Assembly: GCA_028869495.1 (NCBI GenBank) | Contig: JAGWRY010000058.1 | Span: 1 to 30,395, forward strand | Direction of reading: 5' to 3' | Source of the DNA: Elusimicrobiota bacterium | GTDB taxonomy: Bacteria > Elusimicrobiota > Elusimicrobia > UBA1565 > UBA9628 | Length of the DNA: 30,395 nt | Shown: positions 1 to 7,858 of the stretch, one piece after another | Layout of the letters: the number at the start of each line of letters is the position of its first letter | Position numbering within the stretch: the first letter of the stretch is position 1 | Notes under the pieces: model-generated | Told to the model about the DNA's origin: nothing | What the model saw: only the letters and a program-made list of their open reading frames with translations | Database searches by the model: none | Position numbers and translations under genes: made by a program

Positions 1-1
1 C

Positions 2-73
2 GCCGAGTACGAGTCGGCCGCCCGCGCGGCCGGCGCCGCCTGGGCCGCCGCGCCCGCCGGGAGCCGCCGGTGA
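2..73 (+). CDS. C-terminal tail of an unidentified upstream gene (partial)
   Basis: An open frame runs in from the left edge and stops at the TGA at 71-73, giving 23 residues rich in Ala and Arg. The stop overlaps the GTG start of the next gene in a GTGA arrangement, the same junction style used elsewhere in the window, so this is very likely the end of a real gene in the same operon. Because RfbH-type dehydratases normally sit next to CDP-glucose 4,6-dehydratase, glucose-1-phosphate cytidylyltransferase or an E3 reductase, one of these is a reasonable guess from context. The visible tail has no diagnostic motif, so I assign no function. Confidence 0.6.
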   Translation, partial: AEYESAARAAGAAWAAAPAGSRR

Positions 74-1401
74 GCGAGAAGACCGCCGCCGCGCCGGCCG
101 AGGCCCTGCGCGAGAGGACGCTGGCCGCCGCGCGCGAGTACTTCGCCGCGCGCTTCGCGCCGAAGCCGTTCGTCCCCGGCGTCACGCCGATCCCGCCCTC
201 GGGCAAGGTCTTCGACGCCGAGGACCTGGCCAGCCTCGTCGACTCCGGCCTCGACTTCTGGCTGACCGCCGGGCGCTTCGCCGACCGCTTCGAGCGCGAC
301 TTCGCCAAGCGCCTGGGCCTGCCCTGCGCCGCGCTGGTCAACTCGGGCTCCTCGGCCAACCTGCTGGCCGTCACGACCCTGACCGCGCCCGAGCTCGGCG
401 ACCGACGCCTGAAGCCCGGCGACGAGGTGATCTCGACGGCGTCCTCCTTCCCGACCACGATCAACCCGATCCTGCAGAACGGCGCGGTCCCGGTCTTGGT
501 CGACGTGGACATCCCGACCTACAACGCGCTCCCCGAGCGGATCGCCGAGGCCGTGACCCCGAAGACCCGCGCGATCGTGCTCGCCCACACGCTCGGCAAC
601 CCGTTCGACCTCGCCGCGGTCAAGGCGATCGCCGAGAAGAACGGCCTGTGGCTGGTCGAGGACTGCTGCGACGCCCTCGGCGCGCGCTACGACGGGCGCC
701 TCGTCTCGAACTTCGGCGACCTGGCGACCTTCAGCTTCTACCCGGCCCACCACATCACGATGGGCGAGGGCGGCGCCGTCGCCGCGAAGAGCGTGCGCTT
801 CAAGAAGCTCCTCGAGTCCTTCCGCGACTGGGGGCGCGACTGCTGGTGCGCGCCGGGCAAGGACGACACCTGCGGCAAGCGCTTCCGCTGGCAGCTCGGC
901 GGCCTGCCGCAGGGCTACGACCACAAATACACCTACTCGCATCTCGGCTACAACCTGAAGGCGACCGACATGCAGGCCGCCGTCGGCGTGACCCAGCTCG
1001 CGAAGCTCGACGGCTTCATCGCCGCGCGGCGCCGCAACTTCGAAGCGCTGAAGGCCGGCCTGACGCCTTTCGAGGAGCACCTGATCCTGCCCGAGGCGAC
1101 GCCGAACTCCGAGCCGTCCTGGTTCGGCTTCCCGATCAGCGTGCGCCCCGGCGCGCCGTTCTCCCGCGAGGAGCTGACCGGCTTCCTCGAGAGCCGCAAG
1201 GTCGGCACGCGCCTCCTCTTCGCCGGCAACATCACGCGCCAGCCCTACTTCCGGGACCTGCCGCACCGCGTCGTCGGCCCGCTGGAGAACTCCGACCGCG
1301 TGATGCGCGACACGTTCTGGATCGGCGTCTACCCCGGCCTCACGCCGGAGAAGATCGCCTACGTGGTCGAGACCTTCGCCGCGTTCTTCGAGGCCCTCTG
1401 A
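70..1401 (+). CDS. rfbH: CDP-4-dehydro-6-deoxyglucose 3-dehydratase (E1), RfbH type
   Basis: A 443-residue protein of the DegT/DnrJ/EryC1 fold, close to the usual 437 or so of RfbH. It should remove the C-3 hydroxyl of CDP-4-keto-6-deoxy-D-glucose using PMP and a [2Fe-2S] cluster, with electrons from an E3 reductase, in the cytoplasm. The PLP-anchoring Lys of ordinary DegT aminotransferases is replaced by His: AHHITMGEGG, H227 at the position of Yersinia E1 H220. The cluster ligands are all present: C200, C258, C260 and C268 fit C-x57-C-x-C-x7-C exactly. The start is GTG at 70, overlapping the upstream stop; the N-terminus lines up with known RfbH proteins. The stop at 1399-1401 shares one base with the next ATG. 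It opens the 3,6-dideoxyhexose branch of this locus. No E3 reductase is visible in the window. Confidence 0.93.
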   Translation: MSEKTAAAPAEALRERTLAAAREYFAARFAPKPFVPGVTPIPPSGKVFDAEDLASLVDSGLDFWLTAGRFADRFERDFAKRLGLPCAALVNSGSSANLLAVTTLTAPELGDRRLKPGDEVISTASSFPTTINPILQNGAVPVLVDVDIPTYNALPERIAEAVTPKTRAIVLAHTLGNPFDLAAVKAIAEKNGLWLVEDCCDALGARYDGRLVSNFGDLATFSFYPAHHITMGEGGAVAAKSVRFKKLLESFRDWGRDCWCAPGKDDTCGKRFRWQLGGLPQGYDHKYTYSHLGYNLKATDMQAAVGVTQLAKLDGFIAARRRNFEALKAGLTPFEEHLILPEATPNSEPSWFGFPISVRPGAPFSREELTGFLESRKVGTRLLFAGNITRQPYFRDLPHRVVGPLENSDRVMRDTFWIGVYPGLTPEKIAYVVETFAAFFEAL

Positions 1402-3215
1402 TGCGCGTCGCCGACTATATCGCCGAAACCCTCGCCGACCGCGGCATCCGCCACGTCTTTCTCGTCACCGGCGGCGGCGCGATGCACCTCAACGACGCGA
1501 TCGGCCGCTGCAAGCGGCTGTCCTACGTCGCCTGCCACCACGAGCAGGCTTGCGCGATCGCGGCCGAGAGCTACGCCCGGATGACGAACACGCTGGCCGC
1601 GGTCAACGTGACGACCGGTCCCGGCGGCACGAACGCGATCACCGGCGTCTGGGGCGCGTGGACCGACTCGATCGGGATGATCGTGGTCTCGGGCCAGGTC
1701 AAGTTCGAGACGACGGTGCGCAGCACGCCGATCCCCCTGCGCCAGCTCGGCGACCAGGAGCTCGACATCGTCCGCCTCGTCGCGCCGATCACGAAGTACG
1801 CGGTCATGGTGACGGACCCGAAGACGATCCGCTATCACCTGGAGCGCGCCCTTCACCTGGCGTCGTCCGGGCGCCCCGGACCGGTCTGGCTCGACGTCCC
1901 GATGAACGTCCAAGGCGCGCAGATCGAAACGTCCGAGCTGTCCGGCTACGACCCCCGCGAGGACGCGCCGGCCTGGGAGACGAAGGACCTCGACGAGGCC
2001 TGCCGCGAGATCCTCGACCGCCTGGGCCGCGCCGAGCGCCCGGTCGTCCTCGCCGGCGGCGGCGTACGCCTCTCCGGCGCCCACGACGACTTCGTCCGGC
2101 TCGTCGACCGCCTCGGCGTCCCCGTCGTCACCGCCTGGAACGCCCACGACGCGATCTGGAACGCTCATCCCTGCTACGTCGGGCGCCCGGGCACCGTCGG
2201 CGACCGCACCGGGAACTTCGCGGTCCAGAACAGTGACTTCCTGCTGGTTCTCGGCTGCCGCCTCAACATCCGACAGATCAGCTACAACTGGGAGAACTTC
2301 GCCCGCGGCGCGTTCAAGGCGATGGTGGACGCCGACGCCGCGGAGCTCAAGAAGCCGACGCTCAAGATCGACCTCCCCGTCCACGCGGACCTGAAGGACG
2401 CGCTGGCGAAACTGGCGCGTCTCGACCTCCCCGAGCCGAGCGGCGCGCACCGCCGCTGGCTGGACTGGTGCCTCGAGCGGCGGCGCAAGTACCCCGTCGT
2501 CCTGCCGTCCTACCGCGAGAGCCGCGGCGGCGTGAACCCCTACGTCTTCGTCGAGGCGCTCTTCCGCGAACTGCCGGAGGGCGAGCGGGTCGTCACCGGC
2601 GACGGGACCGCCTGCGTGGTCACGTTCCAGGCCGCCGACCTCAAGAAGGGCCAGCGCCTCTACACGAATTCCGGCTGCGCATCGATGGGTTACGACCTGC
2701 CCGCCGCCGTCGGCGCCAGCGTCGCGACGGACAGGGGCCGTATCGTCTGCTTGGCCGGCGACGGCAGCATCCAGATGAACCTGCAGGAACTGCAGACCAT
2801 CGTCACGCACCGCCTCCCGATCAAGCTCTTCGTGCTCAACAACCAGGGCTACCACAGCATCCGCCAGACCCAGCGCAACTTTTTCCCCGACAACGTCGTC
2901 GGCTGCGGAACCGAGAGCGGACTCGGCTTCCCCGACTTCGGGAAGCTCGCCGGCGCCTACGGCATCCCGTACCGCCGCGCCGCCGCCCACGCGGACCTCG
3001 CCGAAGCCGTCCGCGAGACTCTCGCCGGCGACGGCCCGCGGATGTGCGAGATCCTCCTCGACCTGAAGCAGGCCTTCGCGCCGAAGCTCTCCTCGCGCCG
3101 CCTGGAAGACGGCCGCATGGTCTCGTCCCCGCTCGAGGACATGTTCCCGTTCCTGCCGCGGGACGAATTTCTTTCCAACATGATCGTCGCACCGCTTGAG
3201 GATTCCAAAACATGA
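1401..3215 (+). CDS. ThDP-dependent acetolactate-synthase-like enzyme, YerE-like
   Basis: A 604-residue ThDP enzyme with the three-domain layout of acetohydroxyacid synthases. The catalytic Glu lies in CHHEQACA (E48). The ThDP/Mg motif starts with GDG at 453-455 and ends with NN at 480-481. In established yersiniose synthesis, the related YerE transfers an acetaldehyde unit from pyruvate onto the C-4 ketone of a CDP-3,6-dideoxy-4-keto sugar made by E1/E3. Its position directly after rfbH (TGATG, one shared base) supports that role here. A housekeeping acetolactate synthase is less likely: there is no ilvN or ilvC neighbour and the genes on both sides are sugar genes. Members of this superfamily are hard to assign precisely, so the carbonyl acceptor is inferred. 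The ATG at 1401 is the first start at the N-terminus of the family fold (ADYIAETLADRGI). Confidence 0.75.
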   Translation: MRVADYIAETLADRGIRHVFLVTGGGAMHLNDAIGRCKRLSYVACHHEQACAIAAESYARMTNTLAAVNVTTGPGGTNAITGVWGAWTDSIGMIVVSGQVKFETTVRSTPIPLRQLGDQELDIVRLVAPITKYAVMVTDPKTIRYHLERALHLASSGRPGPVWLDVPMNVQGAQIETSELSGYDPREDAPAWETKDLDEACREILDRLGRAERPVVLAGGGVRLSGAHDDFVRLVDRLGVPVVTAWNAHDAIWNAHPCYVGRPGTVGDRTGNFAVQNSDFLLVLGCRLNIRQISYNWENFARGAFKAMVDADAAELKKPTLKIDLPVHADLKDALAKLARLDLPEPSGAHRRWLDWCLERRRKYPVVLPSYRESRGGVNPYVFVEALFRELPEGERVVTGDGTACVVTFQAADLKKGQRLYTNSGCASMGYDLPAAVGASVATDRGRIVCLAGDGSIQMNLQELQTIVTHRLPIKLFVLNNQGYHSIRQTQRNFFPDNVVGCGTESGLGFPDFGKLAGAYGIPYRRAAAHADLAEAVRETLAGDGPRMCEILLDLKQAFAPKLSSRRLEDGRMVSSPLEDMFPFLPRDEFLSNMIVAPLEDSKT

Positions 3216-4036
3216 AACAGATCGAAAAGCAGATGGTCTCCCTCCTGAAGGAGCTCAAGGAGAAGCACAACGTCGTCGGCGTCAAGGCCGAGTTCGAGGC
3301 CGAAGGCACCCGCATCGAGGAGGCCATGCGCCTCAAGGAAGTCAGCTTGCGGGCCGGGCTTGACCTGACCATCAAGATCGGCGGCTGCGAAGCGATCAAG
3401 GATATGTTCGACGCCGAGTGCCTGGGCACGAAGCACCTGGTCGGTCCGATGGTCGAGACGCCCTACGCGCTGAAGAAGTACCTCGCCGCGACTCGACTGG
3501 CCTTCGACGGCGAGCAGTGCGACGACATGGAGTTCCTCATCAACATCGAGACGATCACCGCCTGCCGCAACTTCGCCGAGATGCTGAGGCTCCCCGAGAT
3601 CGACCGCCTCGACGGCGTCGTCCTGGGCCGCGTGGACCTGACCGGCTCGATGGGCCTCGACCGAAACTCGGTCAACAGCCGCGAGGTCCTCGACATCTGC
3701 CTCGACGTGGCCGCCAAGGCCAAGGCCAAAGGCAAGAAAGTCGTCGTCGGCGGCGCCGTCTCGGTTCACTCGATCCCGTTCTTCCGCGCCTTCCCGGCCG
3801 GGCACATCGACCGCTTCGAGACGCGCAAGGTTGTCTTTGGCTGTCCCGGCGCTCTGAACAACAGCGAGGAAGCATTCCTCAAGGCCGTTGAGTTCGAACT
3901 GCTGTGGCTGAAAAACAAGAAGAACTACTACGGCTCGATCCACCGCGAGGACGACGCGCGCCTCGCGATGATGGAGGAGCGCTACCGGAAGTCGATCGAG
4001 GCCGTCAAGACGTCCCCTGCGGCCGCCGGCCAGTGA
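3212..4036 (+). CDS. HpcH/HpaI-type class II aldolase / citrate-lyase-like protein
   Basis: A 274-residue TIM-barrel protein of the HpcH/HpaI aldolase family. These enzymes join pyruvate to an aldehyde, or cleave the product, through a divalent metal. The usual metal ligands are visible: E113 in NIETITACRN and D142 in GRVDLTGSMG, where most relatives read GPxDLSxSMG. The substrate Arg of HpcH appears to be replaced by Lys in IKIGGCEA near residue 53, so the substrate probably differs from the aromatic-catabolism members. The ATG overlaps the previous stop (ATGA at 3212-3215) and the gene ends in a GTGA overlap with the SDR, so it is translationally coupled on both sides. In this context it likely acts on a sugar intermediate; direction and substrate are unknown. 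A citrate lyase subunit is unlikely, since no partner subunits are present. Confidence 0.75.
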   Translation: MKQIEKQMVSLLKELKEKHNVVGVKAEFEAEGTRIEEAMRLKEVSLRAGLDLTIKIGGCEAIKDMFDAECLGTKHLVGPMVETPYALKKYLAATRLAFDGEQCDDMEFLINIETITACRNFAEMLRLPEIDRLDGVVLGRVDLTGSMGLDRNSVNSREVLDICLDVAAKAKAKGKKVVVGGAVSVHSIPFFRAFPAGHIDRFETRKVVFGCPGALNNSEEAFLKAVEFELLWLKNKKNYYGSIHREDDARLAMMEERYRKSIEAVKTSPAAAGQ

Positions 4037-4722
4037 CGCTCGACGAGAGACTCCCGCGGCGCAAGGCCCTGGTGACCGGCGCTTCCCGCGGGCTCGGCGC
4101 CGCGATCGCGGCGGCCCTGCGCGCGCGCGGGACCGAGGTCCTCGCCCCGTCCCGCGCCGAACTGGACCTCCTCGATCCCGCTTCGATTCGCGCCTACGCC
4201 GACTCCGCCGCGGCCGCGGACGTCGATATTCTCGTCAATAACGCCGGCATCAACACCCCCCGCCTCCTCGTGGACCTGCGCGACGACGAGTGGGCGGCGA
4301 CGCTGCAGACGAACCTGACGGCCGTCATGAGCCTCACCCGCGCGCTCGCACCGGGCATGCGCGCGCGCCGGTGGGGCCGCATCGTCAACATCAGCTCGAT
4401 CTTCTCTTTGGTGACCAAGGAGCGCCGCTCTCTCTATTCGGCGACAAAGGCCGGCCTGAACGGTTTCACGCGCGCCGCCGCCGTCGAGCTGGCCCCAGAT
4501 GGAGTGCTCGTCAACGCCGTCTGTCCGGGCTACGTAGACACGGAGCTCACAAGGCAGAACAACTCTCCGACGGACATCGAGCGCATCTCCGCCTCGATCC
4601 CCCTGCGCCGGCTGGCCCGCCCGGAGGAGATCGCGGGGCTCGTCGTGTTCCTCTGCTCGGAGGAGAACACCTACGTGACCGGCCAGTCCCTCGTCGCGGA
4701 CGGCGGCTTTACCTGCTTGTAG
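4033..4722 (+). CDS. Short-chain dehydrogenase/reductase (FabG-like)
   Basis: A 229-residue classical SDR. It has the cofactor motif TGASRGLG at 15-22, NNAG at 69-72, catalytic S122, and the YSATK motif with Y135 and K139. The C-terminus carries the usual GQSLVADGG signature. I chose the GTG at 4033 because it overlaps the preceding TGA (GTGA) and puts the nucleotide-binding motif near the N-terminus; an upstream extension would read through the aldolase gene in another frame. It lies between the aldolase and the AroB-like cyclase, so it probably reduces a ketone on a branched or cyclic sugar intermediate, a role like YerF in yersiniose synthesis. A true FabG of fatty-acid synthesis is unlikely here because no other fab gene is nearby. 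Substrate inferred only. Confidence 0.85.
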   Translation: MTLDERLPRRKALVTGASRGLGAAIAAALRARGTEVLAPSRAELDLLDPASIRAYADSAAAADVDILVNNAGINTPRLLVDLRDDEWAATLQTNLTAVMSLTRALAPGMRARRWGRIVNISSIFSLVTKERRSLYSATKAGLNGFTRAAAVELAPDGVLVNAVCPGYVDTELTRQNNSPTDIERISASIPLRRLARPEEIAGLVVFLCSEENTYVTGQSLVADGGFTCL

Positions 4723-4725
4723 CCG

Positions 4726-5796
4726 ATGCTGACGATCCAGAGCCGCTCCCATCCTTACACCGTCGAGGAGTCCGCGAGCCTCGACGAGGCGCTCGCGACC
4801 GCCTCTTCCGGCTCGGAGTCGTTCGTCCTCGCGGACGCGAACCTGCTCCGACTGTACCCGCGGGCGTTCGTGCCGATCGCGAAGGAGCGCCTTCTCGCTC
4901 TCACCGCGACGGAAGGGCAGAAGTCCTATGAAAAGCTACCCCCCGTTTTCACGCGCCTCCTCGAATCCGGCTTCCGCCGGGACTGGACGCTGGTCGTCGC
5001 CGGCGGGGGCGTCCTGCAGGACATCGGATGCTTCGTCGCCTCGATTCTCTTCCGCGGCGCCGCATGGACGCTGATCCCGACGACGCTCCTCGCGCAGTGC
5101 GACAGCTGCGTGGGCAGCAAGAGCTCCCTCAACGTCGGCTCCTACAAGAACCAGCTCGGAACCTTCTACCCTCCCCGCCGCATCTTGATCCCGTTCGACG
5201 TCCTTAAGACGCTCCCTCCCGACGCGGTTCGTTCCGGCGTCGGCGAGATGATCAAGCTCGCGCTGATCGCCGGACCCGAATCCTACGAAACTCTGCGCGC
5301 ACGACTTCGCCGCCTGCCCGGCGACCCATCGGTCGTTCGCGAGATGGTTCGGGACACCTTGACCTTGAAGAAGGGCTATGTCGAGATCGACGAACTCGAC
5401 CAGGGCCCGCGGAACATCCTCAACTACGGCCACACCTTCGGCCACGCATACGAGTCCGCCACCGCCTACGCGATCCCGCACGGCATCGCCGTCACCCTCG
5501 GGGTGCTGACGGCGACGCACTTTTCCGAGAAGCTCGGCATGTCCCCACCGGGGAGCCTCGCGACGCTCGACGCGGATCTGCACGCGCACTATGCCCCCTA
5601 CGAACGCCACATCCTGGGCGCCGATCCGGAGACGATCTTGAAAGCGCTATCGCGCGACAAGAAGAACGCGGGAGGCCAGGTCCACTGCATCTTAACTCGC
5701 GGCCCCGGTCACATGGAGAAAGTTCCTCTCGACCCGGTTCGGCAGGTCCGTCCTCTGATGCTGGACTTTCTCAGCTGGCTCGGCGGGAGACACTGA
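4726..5796 (+). CDS. AroB-like sugar-phosphate cyclase, divergent 3-dehydroquinate synthase family
   Basis: A 356-residue member of the 3-dehydroquinate synthase superfamily, which cyclises ketose phosphates using bound NAD and zinc. The NAD-site glycine run GGGVLQD is at 93-99. Zinc ligands are predicted at E174 (GVGEMIK), H236 (NYGHTFGHA) and H252 (PHGIAV); the 16-residue gap between the two His matches the family. The segment that reads VGGKTGVN in ordinary AroB reads VGSKSSLN here (K132), and GGGVxGD reads GGGVLQD, so this looks like a separate polysaccharide-locus clade and not housekeeping AroB. The ATG follows the SDR stop by three bases. Neither the substrate nor the product can be read from sequence: 3-dehydroquinate, a valiolone-type or a deoxy-inosose-type ring are all possible. 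Confidence 0.82.
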   Translation: MLTIQSRSHPYTVEESASLDEALATASSGSESFVLADANLLRLYPRAFVPIAKERLLALTATEGQKSYEKLPPVFTRLLESGFRRDWTLVVAGGGVLQDIGCFVASILFRGAAWTLIPTTLLAQCDSCVGSKSSLNVGSYKNQLGTFYPPRRILIPFDVLKTLPPDAVRSGVGEMIKLALIAGPESYETLRARLRRLPGDPSVVREMVRDTLTLKKGYVEIDELDQGPRNILNYGHTFGHAYESATAYAIPHGIAVTLGVLTATHFSEKLGMSPPGSLATLDADLHAHYAPYERHILGADPETILKALSRDKKNAGGQVHCILTRGPGHMEKVPLDPVRQVRPLMLDFLSWLGGRH

Positions 5797-5802
5797 CCCG
5801 CC

Positions 5803-6732
5803 ATGCCGAAGATCAGCGTCGTGACGCCCTGCTACAACGAGGAGGGAAATGTGCGCGCCCTTCACGAGCAGATTCGCGACGTCTTTTCAGGACTCCCCGG
5901 CTATTCCTACGAGCATATCTTCATCGACAACGCCTCGACCGACCGGACCGTCGAGGTCCTGCGCGAGCTCGCGCGCGGCGACAAGAACCTAAAGGTCATC
6001 GTCAACGCGCGAAACTTCGGGCACATCCGTTCGCCGCACCACGCAATGCTGCAGGCAAAGGGCGACGCGGTCGTCGTGATGGCCAGCGACCTGCAGGACC
6101 CGCCGCCCCTGCTCCCGGAGTTCATTCAGAAGTGGGAGCAGGGCTACAAGATCGTCCTCGGCGTCAAGAGCCGCAGCGAGGAGACGCCGCTGATGTTCCT
6201 CATCCGTAAGGCCTACTACGGCTTGATCGGCCGCCTCTCGGACGTCCGTCTCGTCAAGAACGCGACCGGCTTCGGCCTCTATGATCGATCGGTCATGGAG
6301 ATCGTGCGCACGATCGACGACCCGTATCCGTACTTCCGCGGCATGGTCTGCGACATCGGCTTTCCCCAGGCGCACGTCCACTACACTCAGAGCCGCCGTC
6401 ACCGCGGGATCACGAAGAACAGCTTCTACACGCTCTACGACATGGCGATGCTCGGGATCACGAACCACTCGAAGGTTCCCCTGCGCCTGGCGACGATGCT
6501 CGGCTTCGCGATGTCGGCCTTCGGCTTTCTGTTGGCCGTCGGCTACCTGCTGGCCAAGCTCGTCTTCTGGAGCAAATTCACGCTCGGCACCGCGCCGATC
6601 CTGATCGGCTTCTTCCTGTTCTCCTCGGTCCAGCTCTTTTTCATCGGTATCCTCGGCGAGTACATCGGTGCGATCCACACGCAAGTCCTCAAGCGCCCTC
6701 TCGTCGTCGAGAAGGAGCGCATCAACTTCTGA
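5803..6732 (+). CDS. GT2 glycosyltransferase with C-terminal membrane anchor (GtrB/ArnC/DPM1 type)
   Basis: A 309-residue inverting GT-A transferase. It has the N-terminal VVTPCYNEEGNV strand-turn at 6-17, FIDNASTDRT at 40-49, and a metal-binding DLQDP at 96-100. Two strongly hydrophobic segments follow at about 229-253 and 264-286. This architecture is typical of GtrB, CsbB, ArnC and bacterial dolichol-phosphate-mannose-synthase-like proteins, which load a sugar onto undecaprenyl phosphate on the cytoplasmic face. It starts six bases after the cyclase, so it may handle the product of that operon. No GtrA-type flippase is next to it. Acceptor and sugar are inferred from family only. Confidence 0.88.
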   Translation: MPKISVVTPCYNEEGNVRALHEQIRDVFSGLPGYSYEHIFIDNASTDRTVEVLRELARGDKNLKVIVNARNFGHIRSPHHAMLQAKGDAVVVMASDLQDPPPLLPEFIQKWEQGYKIVLGVKSRSEETPLMFLIRKAYYGLIGRLSDVRLVKNATGFGLYDRSVMEIVRTIDDPYPYFRGMVCDIGFPQAHVHYTQSRRHRGITKNSFYTLYDMAMLGITNHSKVPLRLATMLGFAMSAFGFLLAVGYLLAKLVFWSKFTLGTAPILIGFFLFSSVQLFFIGILGEYIGAIHTQVLKRPLVVEKERINF

Positions 6733-6737
6733 ACCCC

Positions 6738-7805
6738 ATGGAGCGCCCTCTCCCGGACGCCGACTTGAACGACGCGGCCGCCCGCGCGCGAGACGTCCTC
6801 CAGGAATTGCGCGGAGCCCGGCTGTTCGTCACCGGCGGGACCGGTTTCTTCGGGCGCTGGCTGATCGAGACGTTCCTGCGGGCCGACGCCCTCCTCGGCC
6901 TGGGCGTCCGCGCCGTCGTGCTGACGCGCGACCCGGCCGCCTTCCGCGCGCGGCGCCCGGACCTCGCCGCCGCCCCCCGCCTGTCCTTCGCCGCAGGCGA
7001 CGTTCGGGATTTCGTCTTTCCGAGCGGCGATTTTACGCACGTCGTCCACGCCGCGACTTCGGCCAGCGCCGCGCTGGAACGGGAACGTCCCGACGAGATG
7101 CGCGACGTGATCGTCCGCGGCACCGCCCGCGTCTTGGATTTCGCCCGCGCGCGCGGCGTCCGACGCCTGCTCCTCGCCAGTTCCGGCGCGGTTTACGGCC
7201 GGCAGAACCCCGAAGTCGAGCACGTCGCTGAAGACGATCCAGGACTCTCCTCCCCGCTGGCGCCCGCGCGAGCCTACGCCTCGGGCAAGCGCGAAGCCGA
7301 GCGCCTGTGCGTCGAGGCCTCGGAGCGCGGCCTGCCCTGCGCGATCGCACGCGGCTTCGCCTTCCTCGGCCCCGGCCTGCCTCTCGACGTCCACTACGCG
7401 GCCGGGAACTTCCTGCGCGACGCCCTCGCCGGCGGACCGATCCGAGTCGCCGGCGACGGAACGCCGTACCGCTCCTACCTATATCCGTCCGACCTCGCCG
7501 TCTGGCTGTGGACGATCCTCCTGCGGGGCGCCCCCGGCCGGGCCTACAATGTCGGCTCGGAGCGTCCGGTCTCCATCGCCGAGCTCGCGCGGCTGACGGC
7601 CGCCCTCGTCTCGCCGGGCGCCGAAATCCATTTCGCCAAGAAGCCGGACCCGGGAGCGCCGGCCGAACGCTACGTCCCGAGCGTGCGCCGCGCGCGCGAG
7701 GAGCTCGGCCTGCGTGAAACCGTTTCTCTCGAGGACGCCGTCCGAAGCACGGCGGAATGGGCGCGCAACGAGCGTCTCGGCGATGCGCGCGCTTCTGTCG
7801 ATTGA
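6738..7805 (+). CDS. NAD-dependent nucleotide-sugar epimerase/dehydratase (extended SDR)
   Basis: A 355-residue extended SDR. It has TGGTGFFG in the N-terminal Rossmann fold, a LLASSGAVYG strand carrying the catalytic Ser/Thr position, and the YASGK motif with Y180 and K184. This is the plan of dTDP- or CDP-glucose 4,6-dehydratases and UDP-sugar epimerases. An N-terminal extension of about 27 residues precedes the Rossmann fold, so the true start may lie slightly further in. It follows the GT2 by five bases and closes the first + strand run before AT-richer genes begin. It could be the CDP-sugar 4,6-dehydratase or an epimerase for the branched sugar. I see no residue that settles the substrate. 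Confidence 0.82.
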   Translation: MERPLPDADLNDAAARARDVLQELRGARLFVTGGTGFFGRWLIETFLRADALLGLGVRAVVLTRDPAAFRARRPDLAAAPRLSFAAGDVRDFVFPSGDFTHVVHAATSASAALERERPDEMRDVIVRGTARVLDFARARGVRRLLLASSGAVYGRQNPEVEHVAEDDPGLSSPLAPARAYASGKREAERLCVEASERGLPCAIARGFAFLGPGLPLDVHYAAGNFLRDALAGGPIRVAGDGTPYRSYLYPSDLAVWLWTILLRGAPGRAYNVGSERPVSIAELARLTAALVSPGAEIHFAKKPDPGAPAERYVPSVRRAREELGLRETVSLEDAVRSTAEWARNERLGDARASVD

Positions 7806-7844
7806 GCCCGGATGAACCGCCCAATGCCGGACGCCGAGGAATGA

Positions 7845-7850
7845 CAGAAT
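7845..7850 (+). promoter_or_regulatory. Possible -10 element (CAGAAT) before a GT2 gene
   Basis: CAGAAT ends eight bases before the ATG at 7859, the same geometry as the clearer TATAAT boxes in this window. The match to consensus is weaker and no convincing -35 is seen, so this is tentative. Confidence 0.3.
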
Positions 7851-7858
7851 CGCCCGCG

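Noticed and set aside
648..1400. Upstream extension of the ThDP enzyme frame inside rfbH
   Set aside because: The extra residues are Arg/Pro-rich shadow sequence, and the ThDP fold begins right at the ATG at 1401.
1401..3215. Catabolic or anabolic acetolactate synthase
   Set aside because: No regulatory subunit or branched-chain amino acid genes nearby; its position after rfbH fits a YerE-like role better.
4726..5796. Housekeeping aroB
   Set aside because: Active-site segments differ from ordinary AroB, no other shikimate gene is near, and it is coupled to sugar genes. Not fully excluded, since the rest of the genome is not visible.
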